Origin: Linyphia triangularis
Lineage: Eukaryota; Arthropoda; Arachnida; Araneae; Linyphiidae
Direction: 5' to 3'
Length of the DNA stretch: 64,000 nucleotides
Assembly: GCA_963978545.1 (NCBI GenBank)
Contig: OZ021727.1
Coordinates: 58,292,487 to 58,356,486 of the forward strand
Shown: positions 12,324 to 23,739 of the stretch, piece after piece
Layout of the letters: the number at the start of each line of letters is the position of its first letter
Numbering within the stretch: position 1 is the stretch's first letter
Translations under genes and position numbers: made by a program
The notes under the pieces: model-generated
What the model was told of the DNA's origin: nothing
Seen by the model: the letters and a program-made list of their open reading frames with translations, nothing else
Databases searched by the model: none

Positions 12324-12967
12324 TGTTATATCATAATATTCTGATACCTTAGCTTTCAAACAATGCTAAACTTTTGAAAATATCTTTAATATTTTTCAAG
12401 TTACAATTGATTATAGGTAGGTAATAAGCTTCTAAAACTTTAAACCTGTTTTCTGACGAACTTTATTTTAATTATGCCACACTTTGTTCAAACAACGATA
12501 ATTCAACAACAAAATGTTCAATTATAAATTTTTTTATATCACAGTAATCGATCTACATAATATGTTAAATGTTTTGAAACTCAATTATACAAAATTATTT
12601 GAGATATTTATTTTTTAATGATTTTTAAAACTTAAAATTCATTGAAAATATTGATTTTTTTTTCATGCTCTTACACAAAATAAATTGTAAAAATAAAACT
12701 ATTATATGTTAGATACTTAATTGAGTTTCAAAACATGAAGAAGAATATTTCAAATGATGGCCAAGTGGAATTGCCTTTTTAAGTAAATTATAATTTGATA
12801 TATCATTGTTTGAAAAATGTACTTATTAGGTAATTACATCTTAATTAACAAATTAACGAAATTTAATTTTTGTTATGAAATGATTTTAAACATATACCCT
12901 CTAACTACTGTAAATAAGAATTAATTTTTAAACTCAGAATTTAAAAAAAAAATTATAGGGTATACGC

Positions 12968-13780
12968 ACTAATTAAAAGGAAGTTTTAGTAAGGATCATT
13001 TCCTATACAAGTGTTCCCACTAAATCACAGAATGAAAATCAATGACTTTTCAGGACCTAAACAATGTTTTTAAGGACCTTTGCAAATTTGTTTTCAGGCA
13101 TCATGTCTACATATAAATTTTGAATAAAGTATATTCTAACAAAAAAAGTTACAAGTTGGAGCATGTGTAATACAATTATGTCAGAGAATTCCGATATGGT
13201 GATCACGCGGCGATAGCAAGTCTGAGTTGTATTCTTATAAAGTTTAGTTGGGCACACAACATCCACAAAAATTAAGAACCTCTAAGGACACCTAAGCATT
13301 TTCAAGACCTTGAAAACAAGTTCAAAAATATCAAGCACTCTTAATGACCGCGGGAACACTGTATACTCGCTATGTTACAATCTTCTAGCCCAATGCATTT
13401 CGAAACTACTCCCTTTATAGGGAGAATTAAATTTGGTGAAGTATTTGGTGAGTAGGTACGAAAGATATCACTTAATGAAATGACATAAGTTATTTTCGTT
13501 TAATGTCTATCTATTATAAAAAAAAATTAAAATAGCAAAAGAAAAAATCAGGTGGAGCCATGCATATGCATTGATGTAAAGATTTCAAATATAAAATAAA
13601 ATATATTAAACGCATTTTTGGGTTTTTTTTATTTCTGTTATTTCATTAAGTGATCCTATTCGTGCCTAATCACCAATTTTTAAGGTTTTATAGAAAGTAA
13701 TTTCTAAATGCACTGGGCTAGAAGATTGTAACATAGTCGAGTATAGGAAATAATCCTTTACTATGACTTCCTCTTAAGCC
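12968..13780. mobile_element. Long-arm foldback element (MITE-like), interrupted by a nested insertion
   Basis: The left arm (12968-13008 continuing at 13362-13490) and right arm (about 13635-13780) are inverted copies. They share AAAAGGAAG, AGTAAGGATCATTTCCTATAC, TAACATAG(T)CGAG, GGGCTAGAAGATTGTAACA and CATTTCATTAAGTGAT. A third partial copy lies at 28760-28990. The interior is AT-rich and non-coding. Long inverted arms without coding capacity indicate a non-autonomous DNA transposon of uncertain superfamily. Confidence 0.65.
13009..13361. mobile_element. Nested 353-bp MITE with TATAC target duplication
   Basis: Starts AAGTGTTCCC and ends GGGAACACTG, a terminal inverted repeat of about 10 bp. 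It is flanked on both sides by TATAC (13004-13008 and 13362-13366). The intact right arm of the host foldback element reads CGAGTATAGGAAAT, which gives the pre-insertion site CCTATACTCG and confirms the boundaries. The TIR resembles hAT ends (CAGTGTTCCC), yet hAT elements make 8-bp duplications and only 5 bp are seen here, so classification is open. Confidence 0.65.
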
Positions 13781-13799
13781 AATAAAAAAAAATAGTTAA

Positions 13800-15530
13800 G
13801 CCTATTTTAAGAAAATGTTACCCTTTTAAATTTTTCTTTATTGTAATGCTGCATAAATACTTCGAATAACTTTTTCAAAAGACATTTGAAGTCAGACATA
13901 TCAAAAGTGTTCCGAGTTAAGTAGGATAAACTGTCGTATGCTTAATGTTTGGAGGACAGTTAACTTTCAACACAGAGCTTATTTGGATGCAGGTTCGTAT
14001 ATCAATGATTATTTCACACAAAAAACACCTGATAAAGTTTCTAAAAATGGAAACCGAGACTTTAATTGCTTCTTAATATAGATTTCAAAACGTTTTTGAA
14101 AATTTATTGTAGATACGAAGAATTAATGAAGATTTAGTAAATTGGATGATCTCACTTGTCCCATAAGGGTTAAAAAAAATACTATTCTTTTACGTCAAAA
14201 TCGGATTCATCGTACATTTCATTTCTCTTTTTTAAATCAATTGGTAAACTTAAGAACTTTTATTCAAACCACAAAACAAAAACATTCTAACTTCGATAAA
14301 GCAAAAACAGACCACAAAGAATTTTGAACACATTAATTCTAAACAATACGACGATTCAAAACGTGATTTAAAGACAGTGGATCGCGAAATCTAACCACAA
14401 ATAATTGGAATGGTAAAGGGTTTACAAAAGAAAGAACAAACGAAAAAAAACACCACAAATTGAGATGTCTCTTGTAGTAATAGATGGTTTTGGAACATGA
14501 AAAACCAGTTTCGTAAAAAGAAAATGGCGCCTGTTTTACACAGCAACCAAATTACCTAGCCACATAAAAAGAATTTAATTTCTCGCATTTCAAAACACTC
14601 ATTTTGCATGAGCAATCTAATACAAATGGAATGATTTAACTTTACAATTTAGGTTCATTACAATCGGAGAAAACAAAATAATCGATTGATAAGCATTATG
14701 AGAATATAGTATGAACAATTTATTGGATTGAATTTGTAGACAAAAAATTATTTGTTTAGATAATGTAGTAATGAAAGAACTTAATAGATACTAGTCTTAA
14801 AACAGAAAGGTGTTTTTTTTTTTGTTTTTTTTTAATATTTTCAAAAATTATTTTAATCAGATCAGTTTAAATAGCAACCTTAGTTCAAGAAACCAGGCAC
14901 CAAACTAATAACAGAAATTGAAACCTATTTTTAATAACATTACTAAATATTTAAATATTTGGTATTTATTGACTATTGATGCAACTATTCATCGCGTAGT
15001 GCCAGAAATTTTGAAAAAAAAAATCTGGCTTAAAATTGATGGCAAAAGTAACCCCCCCATATTAATTCTAGAAAGTTGTTCGCCCAAGAATTTTTACATA
15101 GTCCTGTTTTTACAAAATGAATTAAACAAAAAATTAATAAATTTTTAAAAAAATACTTTTAATGTATTTTCATGAAAAAGGCATATGTTGCAAAACAAAT
15201 AAGAAAACTTTTTTACAAAAAACATGGAATTGGATAAATTATACAGATGCCAATCGGATATACATTTAAGCTTATATTTTTGTGAAGGGTTCTTTATCAA
15301 AATTAATAATTTAGCAGAGAGTAACAAGACGTCAAAGTGTACTAAGAATGAGATTCCTTTGCAAAAGATAATAATTGCTCCAAGTCCTTACGTCATATGT
15401 ACCTGCTGATGAAGACATCAGCTCATTTTGGTCAATAGTAAATTGAGTATTGAAAATTAAGCTTTTTTCAGAAAACGTATTTTAATGCAATTACTCAATT
15501 TTTAGAACTTTTTAATAAAAAACACTATAT
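13800..15530. other. AT-rich gene-free DNA
   Basis: Open frames of 60-76 codons only, all AT-biased, with no recognisable motifs, termini or exon-type splice pairs. Confidence 0.45.
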
Positions 15531-15534
15531 ACAC

Positions 15535-15790
15535 AATTGAAGGGCTACAACAAAGAACGATCAGATGCCGTTTTTCTCAATTCTCCAGAAAAGCTGATTT
15601 AAAGTTTCAAGTCTCAGGGCTTGTATCAGGGTTAAGATAAGTGGTTGCTCAAAATCTCAAGTACCATGATATTTATTTGCCAGAGGACTCTATGTGGTTA
15701 AACTGTCAGCTATAAGCTTGCAGATGACGGGAAAACCTTGATTTCGAAAAAATTGGACTCTGATTGTTCTTTGCTGTGGCCCTTCAATTA
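15535..15790. mobile_element. About 255-bp MITE with ~30-bp imperfect TIRs
   Basis: The left end AATTGAAGGGCTACAACA (from 15535) is mirrored by the right end, which reads inward as AATTGAAGGGCCACAGCA (to 15789). Similarity extends through AAAGAAC(G/A)ATCAGA on each side. AATT flanks both ends but is palindromic, so it could be target duplication or part of the TIR. There is no coding capacity. Confidence 0.6.
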
Positions 15791-15799
15791 TCTACTTTA

Positions 15800-18700
15800 C
15801 ATTGTTTTTGATAAGAAATGGGAGCATTAATTGATCGAAAAATTAGATATTGTACATGGAGTTACAACTTTTAAACCATTTATTTTCAGTATTAAAAAAA
15901 CTACTTTTGTATTCATGAAACAAACCTATCTTTAGACAAATAAGTAGTATTGTTAAACACATGAAGAAATATAATATGTATACTGAAGGACAGCCCTGAA
16001 TCACGAACAGAGGCAGACAAGCGAAATATAGCCTATGCCGACTTTAAACCATTAAAAAGGGGTTTAGAAATTATTGGCTTGCGTATATATATATTTAAAT
16101 AAAAATTAACAAAGAAACTGTTGATTGAGTCAAAATATTTAAATCTTATTTTAAGAAATATTTAGATTCAAAATATGTTTGTTTTTTTAAAGAAATTTCC
16201 TTTTGTGAATTTCAAACAGGATAAACAGAATGCTTATATCTCCTGGTAGGGAAAAAAACAGTGAAACACACAAAACACGAGCACTCATGAAAAATCAACA
16301 GCGCTTACTATGAAATATATAATAGCTAAATTAAAAATGCAGTTTGGAAAAAAAAATTAATGATTTTGGGCAGCTCAAGATACAGCAGCTGGTTTTGCAA
16401 CAAACATAAATTTTCATAGAATTATTCACAGAATTTTTATTTTTTTAATAGAATTTTCAATTTTATTTATAGAATGTAGGGAAATAACAAAAAAGAAAGG
16501 TTAGTTTGTGGGGAAAAAATGGCTACAACTGTTATAACTGTTTGAAAATCAAATAAAAATTATTTGAATTACAAACCAGTAGTCAAATTTATCACAACTA
16601 TCTAAATAACAAATAAGCATTTTCCCTCATAACATTAAACTTCAATTCGGATTAAGAAGGAACTTGATTGTATCTGATTTTTTAAACTGATTCCAGTTTG
16701 GTGAGGTTATTACTAATTGCTTTACATCATAGATTACTTAATATCCTCAAACTATAAATGGTTGCAAAATATTGGTTTTTGCAAGTACGTAGTAAAATTT
16801 AAACTTTAGTTAAGAAAAATGATTATTGATTTCGAATTTAACACAAATCAATCTATTTTTAAACTTAACTGCAAATTTTTCATTAATTTATGTAAAACAT
16901 ATATTATTTCTAATGATGTATCAAAAATTATAGCTGCCTTTTAGACTATTAAGTAAAAAAGCATGAACAGATGATCATATAAATAGAATTTTAAAAACAA
17001 ATTCCTCAAATAAGGCTTCACCAACCTACTCTAGATGAAATTTAATAACATTACCTTGTATTAATTTTAAATATTCAACTATTTTTTAGGAAAACTTTAA
17101 TAGATTTTGAATTATTAATGCATTTTTATAATTTTCAGGTCTACTAATATATAAACAAGTCTAGCACCAAAAAATAGTAACCATTTCTGCGTGAGGAATA
17201 TATGCTACATATCAGATACACAGAAGTATCCGTTCAAAGTTCAAGAAATAAGCGTGTAGACAAGATACTACCTACTCCTTAAAGGGGGAGATAATGTGAT
17301 CAAATCAGAGAGGGGATGTAGAATTGCTTTTGATAACAATATATTTCAACATCTTTCTCAAATAAATGACATATAAAAAAAAGGTTCGGCAATTTAGAAA
17401 AATCTGAATTATAGATGTAATGACAACTTTTTTAAATGATAATTTTCAGAAATTTGACGGAAATCGTACAAAAATATATAAATTTAATTGTACTATTAAG
17501 AGGGAAAAATTAAATGTAGAATTTAACTTTTAATGTAGAATTTAATTTTTCATTTAGAATTAAAACTTGCAAGAAACTTTTTGGGGGACTTAACAATTTC
17601 ATGATCAAAAAATAATTCTGATTTAAATCCTGGTCATTCGTATTTAATGTTCACATTAAACACATCAAATTTAAACATTTGCGATTGTTATTTACTTGTT
17701 TATACATATTAACCAACAAAGGAATTTTGTGTGCGATCTAGCTTTAATTATAAAATTACCTTCATAGTAAACATAAGTTTATTTGTCTTTTAAGTTCATT
17801 AAGCTATTATCAAATAATTATGTCTGAACATAAATATCAACATAGGAAGTAATTTTTAATTTGATACCTTCAAATTAAACACCTTATAAAGAATGAAAAT
17901 TATGGAAGTAGGCAGTCGACATGAAGTTAAGTTGTATTACAACTTAACAAAAAAGTTAGTTAAGTTGTACTATCAATTAAAAAATTAAGTTGTTAATACA
18001 ACTTAATTTCTTCTTAAAAATGCACTGTATTTTTTTTTTTTTTATGTAATAATATAACAGGTGTAATTAAAAGGAAATTTTCAATGTTAATCAAACGAAA
18101 AAATACAATTACGAACACACAACTACATCAGATCAGATTAATTTACAACAGTGTTAAGTGTATGTTATTCTGCAACATTTGACTACCACCTAAAAGTGTT
18201 TGTAAAACTTAAAAATGTCCTTCAATTATATTCTTCTGAGCAATATAAAATTCATATTTTTGTAAATAATATTTTTTCAGTGGATTGAAATGGATTTATT
18301 ATGGATTATTTATTGCACTAAATTTCTGAAACTCAAGGGAGTGACATCTTCCGGCAAGCTTTTTAAGGGAAAACAACTGCACATTTGCGTCTCTAATAGA
18401 AGAAAACCATTTCATGAATGTCAACTTGAATTACCAGTTCTTTCTTATACTAGCAGACAGGATAATTAGACCTCATCGAACATAATACACTGATGTGTGA
18501 TCCGGTTTTATTATGTCCCGAGTGGCTGAAAAATAATTGATTACAATTGCCATTTTGTCGTAACCTATTGAGGTTTGTCAAGAAATAGCTCGTCAATTTG
18601 TTAAAACATTTATAGTATTTCTACTACGAAAATCAAATTACTAGGAAATTTTTTAATTTAAAATCGCTTTCTTTCAAGCAGAAGAATCCATCCTACTACG

Positions 18701-20030
18701 TACTCAATGGGGTTTAGTAAGCCTATCCGCTAATATAGTATATTTTACTCTCATCACCAATGACCAGGAAAAATAACACTATTGCCAGTTCACAAAAGAG
18801 AATATGTGTATTTATATTCAAATAGGTTAAAAGAAAGCCCACTTTTTCCCATTCTATGATTAATAATCACTTTTAATGATTTAATAATGCTGTTTTATTC
18901 CTATCTTGACTTTAAGATGCAACTTTCATTGCGCAATATAAATCGTAGAGTTACCAACTTTAATAAGGATTTCCTGTACTTTTTACTAATTTCCTGTTAT
19001 TTTTACGGACATTCTTCCGAAGCTATGGAAAAGACAAACGCAAAATACCTTTTCTTAACGACTGCCACGTTACTCTTGAAATTCACCAATACTTTTAATG
19101 ATCATGATTCAACTTCAGTTTGTATAATATTAATGATCCTAAATTACAAAGAGACTTTTAAAAGAAACAAAACAGTAAATGAATTCATTTACATCATTGA
19201 CCTTAGAGTTTATCAAAATATTAAAATTAAGTAATATTTATAAATTCAAAATAAGGCTTAATTTACTTGAAGAAATTAGTTTCATACATATAAACTCATC
19301 TTAACAGAGCAGATAAAAAAAATCATCGAACTACAAATCGCCAAAAATTTGGCTAGGTCCACGAGACATACCTTGCACTTAGCTGGTTTATGCATTTAGC
19401 TGATGATAAGTTTATCTTACAAATACTTCCAAGTATATTAATTTCCGAGTTATTAACATGTGAGAATCGAATAAATATTATCAGGTAAATCACTATTTCA
19501 GAAATAAATTAAAGATAATTGTGAAAACAGACACAAATATGAATTCTAAATTTAAAAAAATACCCTCATGAAGCATTTGAAATTGATTTTTAAAAAAATA
19601 TCCAAGATTCAATTAATGATCGATTTTATCAAGTTATACGATCTTGGCAAAACTAAATAACAAAATGTTTTAAGAAATAAAAAAACACTAGTTTCCTTTG
19701 TATTCATATAAGTCCTAAAGTTCAAATATAATCTCTTAAAAGTTAGTTCATAAATTCTTAAGAAACCTGTTGTAAACAGTGTAGCTGCCAAAAAATATAT
19801 AAATATTCTTAGGTGAGGAAGATATAAATTTCGTTACTCTAGCATGTTTCGAGTTCAGATCCAGTTCCAAATGTCAAACAAATGGTACACCATGGATATT
19901 TACCAAAACATGACACAACCGTATTTTAAAATTGAACTTCATTTCCTTGAAAATAAAATTGATGGCAGAAACGTGAAGGAAATTGACTATGTATTTACAA
20001 ATTTATATACTTTTTTAACTTACTTTTCTT
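15800..20030. other. AT-rich gene-free DNA
   Basis: Contains open frames up to 115 codons (18887-19234, +), compatible with chance at this composition, plus poly(A/T) runs. No transposon ends or convincing exons were recognised apart from the palindromic cluster listed separately. Confidence 0.45.
17929..18008. repeat. Cluster of TTAAGTTGTA palindromes
   Basis: TTAAGTTGTATTACAACTTAA is a near-perfect palindrome. It is followed within 70 bp by GTTAGTTAAGTTGTAC, then TTAAGTTGTTAATACAACTTAA, a second palindrome. The four to five copies of TTAAGTT in both orientations could extrude as cruciforms or act as a cluster of binding sites. Confidence 0.5.
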
Positions 20031-20253
20031 CCACTTAATATCAAATTTGAATTGGCTTCGATCGATCAAGACAATCTCTCAACACCAACTACACCACAAA
20101 TTGTAAACAACCGCTCACACTAAAGCCGTCTTTATGTAACCACACAAACACCGATAATATGACACTGACAACAATACATCGCTCAAGGGCAGCCCGCCGT
20201 TCGCTTGACATGTCAACAACACACCACCGAGCATATTAAAATAAACAACTCAC

Positions 20254-20760
20254 CTGGTTCTACGGATGATTCTATCTGTGCCAAACGATTAAGTTCTCAC
20301 TTGCCGTGTAGCCAGAAGATCGAAACAATCCAGCAGAAAGTTAGCAAAGTTGGAACCAAAATATTCTTTTAGAAATTGTGGAGGGGGAAGAATAGAAGCC
20401 GCGCCGATGCTAGGCCTACACCGAAAGAACAGAGCACCGCTTTTGTTGAGGGTGCTTGGGATCAAGCACAGTTCTGTAACTGGCAAAAAATCGTCTGAGA
20501 TGTATTGTATGTCCAAGATGGAACGCGCTGCAGAATGTTGGAACGCACAGTTGTGACTCGGAGAGCATGAAACAGAGAACGCTTGTCTCCAAACGATGAA
20601 TAGTTCTGTAATGAACTGATAGCCGAGACACTCGCCAATTTCGGTGACGACCCTCCCTCTTTTTTCTTTGCGCCTGCTCTGGCCTGCGCACCGGAAATGG
20701 CTTCGGCGTCACCCGGAACTTGCCAAAGCTTGGAAAGACATCGTGCTGCCATCTAGTGAA
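20254..20760 (-). other. Exon-like GC-rich block on minus with consensus splice donor
   Basis: On minus, the block ends ...AACCAG|GTGAGT with the junction at 20254/20253, a near-perfect donor. The block is GC-rich and non-repetitive, unlike its surroundings. Several minus frames are open (20752-20462, 96 codons beginning Met-Ala-Ala-Arg; 20814-20416, 132 codons; 20516-20289, 75 codons), but none runs through to the donor, so it may be a 5' untranslated or long non-coding first exon. A CTCF-like motif sits at the presumed 5' edge and a promoter-like block lies about 0.9 kb upstream. No protein family is recognised. Confidence 0.4.
20746..20759 (-). promoter_or_regulatory. CTCF-like motif
   Basis: Read on minus, TCACTAGATGGCAG agrees with the animal CTCF core CCASYAGRKGGCRS at 13 of 14 positions. 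It lies at the upstream edge of the exon-like block. A single motif match in 64 kb is weak evidence on its own. Confidence 0.35.
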
Positions 20761-20829
20761 TATTTGATACACCAGTGCTGAAATTAATCTTTTAAGAATT
20801 ATTTTTACTTTCAATTACCCATCTGTATA

Positions 20830-21240
20830 CATACATTAGGTAATGAAAGTATAGTTTAAAGTAAAAAAAAAAAAAAATCGTTCAAAAAAGTGATCTAGAA
20901 AAAATGTCTGTGTGTATGTGTGTACGTGGGCAGCATAATTCCCGAACAAATTGACCTACAATGTTCAAATTTGGTGTGCGGGTTGGTAATGGCCCAAGGA
21001 CCTACCATTATGTTTTCGTCAAAATCGCGCATGTGCATAAGGTAGCTGCCTTTGAAAAAATCATGTTTTCAGTAATTGCTAAAAAATAACTCTAACGGTT
21101 TTGTTCCAAATCGCTGTGGTATGCCTCTAAAGGTATTCTAAACATTCCCACCTTCAAAATTCACATAAAAATGCGATAAAAGCGTAAAAAGTTAAAAACG
21201 AGTGCCTTTAATACAGAGCACTCTGCCCTTGAGCATCGTC
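20830..21240 (+). repeat. Interspersed repeat fragment with GT-rich head
   Basis: It begins after an A tract with CTGTGTGTATGTGTGTACG, continues with a 'CCCGAACAAATTGACCTACA... TTCAAATTTGGTGTGCGGG' type segment, and has no coding capacity. This GT-rich head followed by a 'not-quite-coding' conserved stretch is a common pattern in arthropod dispersed repeats. It resembles copies A and B in style, though I could not align it to them base by base. Confidence 0.4.
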
Positions 21241-21421
21241 CATCAACAATTGTTTTTTTCTGTTTGCGTATCACGCACAAATAAGGACAATGTAATGTCT
21301 ACCGAATAAAACCACAAATTTTGCCATTTTAGCAAAGGTGCTTTTTTTTTTTTTTTTTTTTGCTAATGGTTATGCCGCAAATCTTTGGCAACTGGTCATT
21401 TTTACAGTGGCTACTCGTGCA

Positions 21422-21628
21422 CTACAGCCGGGCTGCATCTAAATTTATTAGTTCAAAACCAAAATTATTTATTTTACAATTTAATTTTCTAAAATGAAGA
21501 TAAAAAAAATCCGATAAACTGCAATCTTCGTGCCTGAACAATTCACGAGAAAACCCCCGCTTCCAATCAAAGTGATCTTCCTCCAAGCACAGCAGCCGTG
21601 TTTCCTGAAACGTGTTTTGGGCAGCCAT
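21422..21628 (-). CDS. Possible N-terminal coding exon downstream of X-box
   Basis: The open frame from the ATG at 21628 runs 68 codons to a stop at 21424-21422. The first 45 codons, up to about 'RHEDCSLSDFF', have normal codon and residue diversity with many charged residues. The rest is AT-biased and may already be intron; weak donors exist (C|GTGAAT, T|GTAAAA). A second ATG inside the X-box opens a different frame of about 50 codons. No family is recognised. Confidence 0.25.
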   Translation of the reverse strand: MAAQNTFQETRLLCLEEDHFDWKRGFSRELFRHEDCSLSDFFYLHFRKLNCKINNFGFELINLDAARL

Positions 21629-21764
21629 GTTGCCATGGTAACAAATGGAAAGCAATAGAAGCCTTCCCTCTACGCAATATAATAGCGATGCTGCCGATCA
21701 AGTATTATTTCTAACTTCGGCTGCCCTTGAGAATTCAATGAGCTGATTGGCTCAGCATATAAAA
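21626..21764 (-). promoter_or_regulatory. Promoter-like block: CCAAT box, RFX X-box and ATG
   Basis: Read on minus, AGCCAATCAG (NF-Y/CCAAT consensus, 21742-21751) is followed about 100 bp later by GTTACCATGGCAAC (21629-21642), a near-ideal RFX X-box. An ATG in good context (AACATGGCTG, ATG at 21628-21626) comes directly after. The frame from that ATG begins 'MAAQNTFQETRLLCLEEDHF' and stays open to 21422. RFX X-boxes typically lie upstream of ciliary genes. On plus, a TATAAAA (21758-21764) and a donor-like GGG|GTGAGT follow, so the block could also act divergently. No expressed product is proven. Confidence 0.4.
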
Positions 21765-22313
21765 ATCTGAGTGGGTGGGGTGAGTGTGTTAGCAAAACAA
21801 AGTTTTTTTATTTTTTTTTTATTGACGACATCATTGACTGATTCGCAAGTTTAAAAGAAAGGAGGATTGATTTTGTTTTGAAAAAATAAGCAAGTGTTTT
21901 CTTTCTCATCTTATTCATTTTATAAAAATTGAAAGGAAACTTTGATTTGAGTTTGATTGTTAAAGATTATTAAGATTAAAGACTAATCGTTCATGAATGA
22001 TTGTGAAAAGTGTGTAGTGTGGGGGGGGTGGAAGGGAACGCATGTTTCCGGCAGCACTAGCATTTTCGATCACGGGCCGCCACTGCATTTTTATTTGAAT
22101 GAGTGAAAAGAAGAAAATGGTAAGTAACACCGTGTTAAATTTTACTGCAGTGACCAATAGTATATAGAGTAATTGAAAGTTGCGTGTTGTTCCACACCCC
22201 TAGTTTTTAATCGTACGTTTACTTAGAAGTAACAAGACAAAATGCCATTTTTTTTAAGTGGGAGCTTTTTTGAAATTTAAGTTACTTAGCGTGTTCGGAG
22301 AAATCTAATTTAT

Positions 22314-22611
22314 AATTGAGGACTAGAAATGGAAAACGACCTAAATACCAAAAAAAAAAAAAAAAAAAAAAAAAATATCGAAAATCTTTTTTCTTTTCTT
22401 TTTTTACGGAAAAATGTCCTAAAGACCAAACCAAACAAAATGACGAACGCAAGAAAGTGCGAACTCCAGTAGCAATAGTTCAAATTCAATGTAGTACAAG
22501 TACTTAGTCATAGCCTTAAGTACCAGATTCGAGTGTTTTTTTTATTTTTCGGCTCTCCTGAAAAATTTTCTTTTTTGGACTTAGGTCGTTTTCTATTTCT
22601 AGTGTTCAATT
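22314..22611. mobile_element. About 298-bp MITE with ~35-bp TIRs
   Basis: The left end AATTGAGGACTAGAAATGG continues with AAAACGACCTAAATACC. The right end read inward gives AATTGAACACTAGAAATAG then AAAACGACCTAAGTCC, so similarity covers about 35 bp. An A tract (22350-22375) directly follows the left TIR. Non-coding; superfamily not determined. Confidence 0.6.
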
Positions 22612-23739
22612 TACTGTTCTTATTGAGGAAGGAATATTGTAAATTTTTTTTATAATATTTAAAGATAAATGCTGAGCCGAATTTAAATTTTTTAAATATA
22701 TTGGATATTTTTTTTCCCTAAATATATTATAACGCTGGCTTGAAATTTATTTCCTGCACGAAATTTATATTATTGTGCAGGTTTTCAATAAAAGATCTAA
22801 CCGTTTTACAAATCAGCATAATTATAATTTTTTAACTACACAATGATATGAAACTCACACATATCATGGGAAATAATTCCAGCTTTTAGAAAATAACAAT
22901 TTTTCATACCCTCACATTAAATTAAATTTAATTTGATCGTTCTCAGTTTCCCTTTGATGCGTGTCATTAGGCTTAACCATAGACTTCATTGTTTATTGGA
23001 CTGACACTACAGTCAATCAGGGTAACTTTGATCCACATTTTCTGTATTTTCTCTTTCCCAACTTAAGTTTTAAAAGTATTTGCCGACTTAATAGCATAAA
23101 ATGGAAGAATAAACCTTAAATTATAGATTAATTTACACAAATTATTAAATGTTGATGATGAAAGCACCAAATAATAGGAAAATTGCCCAGTGCAAAGTTA
23201 CCCTGTCATTCAAGGTAACATTGTACCACTATCAGAAGTTTCTTATAAAATACTTTTTTTTATTCTATCGAGGAAAAACTAAAATCCAATTTCTAAATAT
23301 TTGAAACATCATCAGCTGCAGTTATCAGCACCATAAAGTATGGAAATTTTAAATAACACCGTAAAGGATATATTTGGTAGAACAGTGGATGACGAATAAC
23401 ATGAATATATTGCAAAACAAAACCCTATTTATTATCCAGTTTAAACATACAAATATAGTGAAAACACAATCTTCAGTTCCTTCACTTAAATACAAACTCA
23501 TTTTATCAATTAAAAATTGAAAAGATAAATAGAAAATAATAAAAGTGATAGGCCGTCCTTACTCTGTTAGTTAAGTACTATGGTGTTTTCAAGTTACAAT
23601 GTGGTACATTCACAAATATTCTATTCTTAATGGTAGAAATAGTATAACAGTATAAAAAAAAAAAAGTTCAAACTTCATAAAATTTCACTTTGGCATTCTT
23701 AAGATAAATACTTTTACACCAAACAAAGAATCATTGATC

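Noticed and set aside
18887..19234. 115-codon plus-strand frame
   Set aside because: AT-biased residues (Ile, Asn, Lys, Phe, Leu), no motif or splice context; about the length expected by chance somewhere in 64 kb.
20416..20814. 132-codon minus-strand protein
   Set aside because: Three overlapping minus frames of similar length in a GC-rich block, none reaching the donor and none recognisable; composition explains them.
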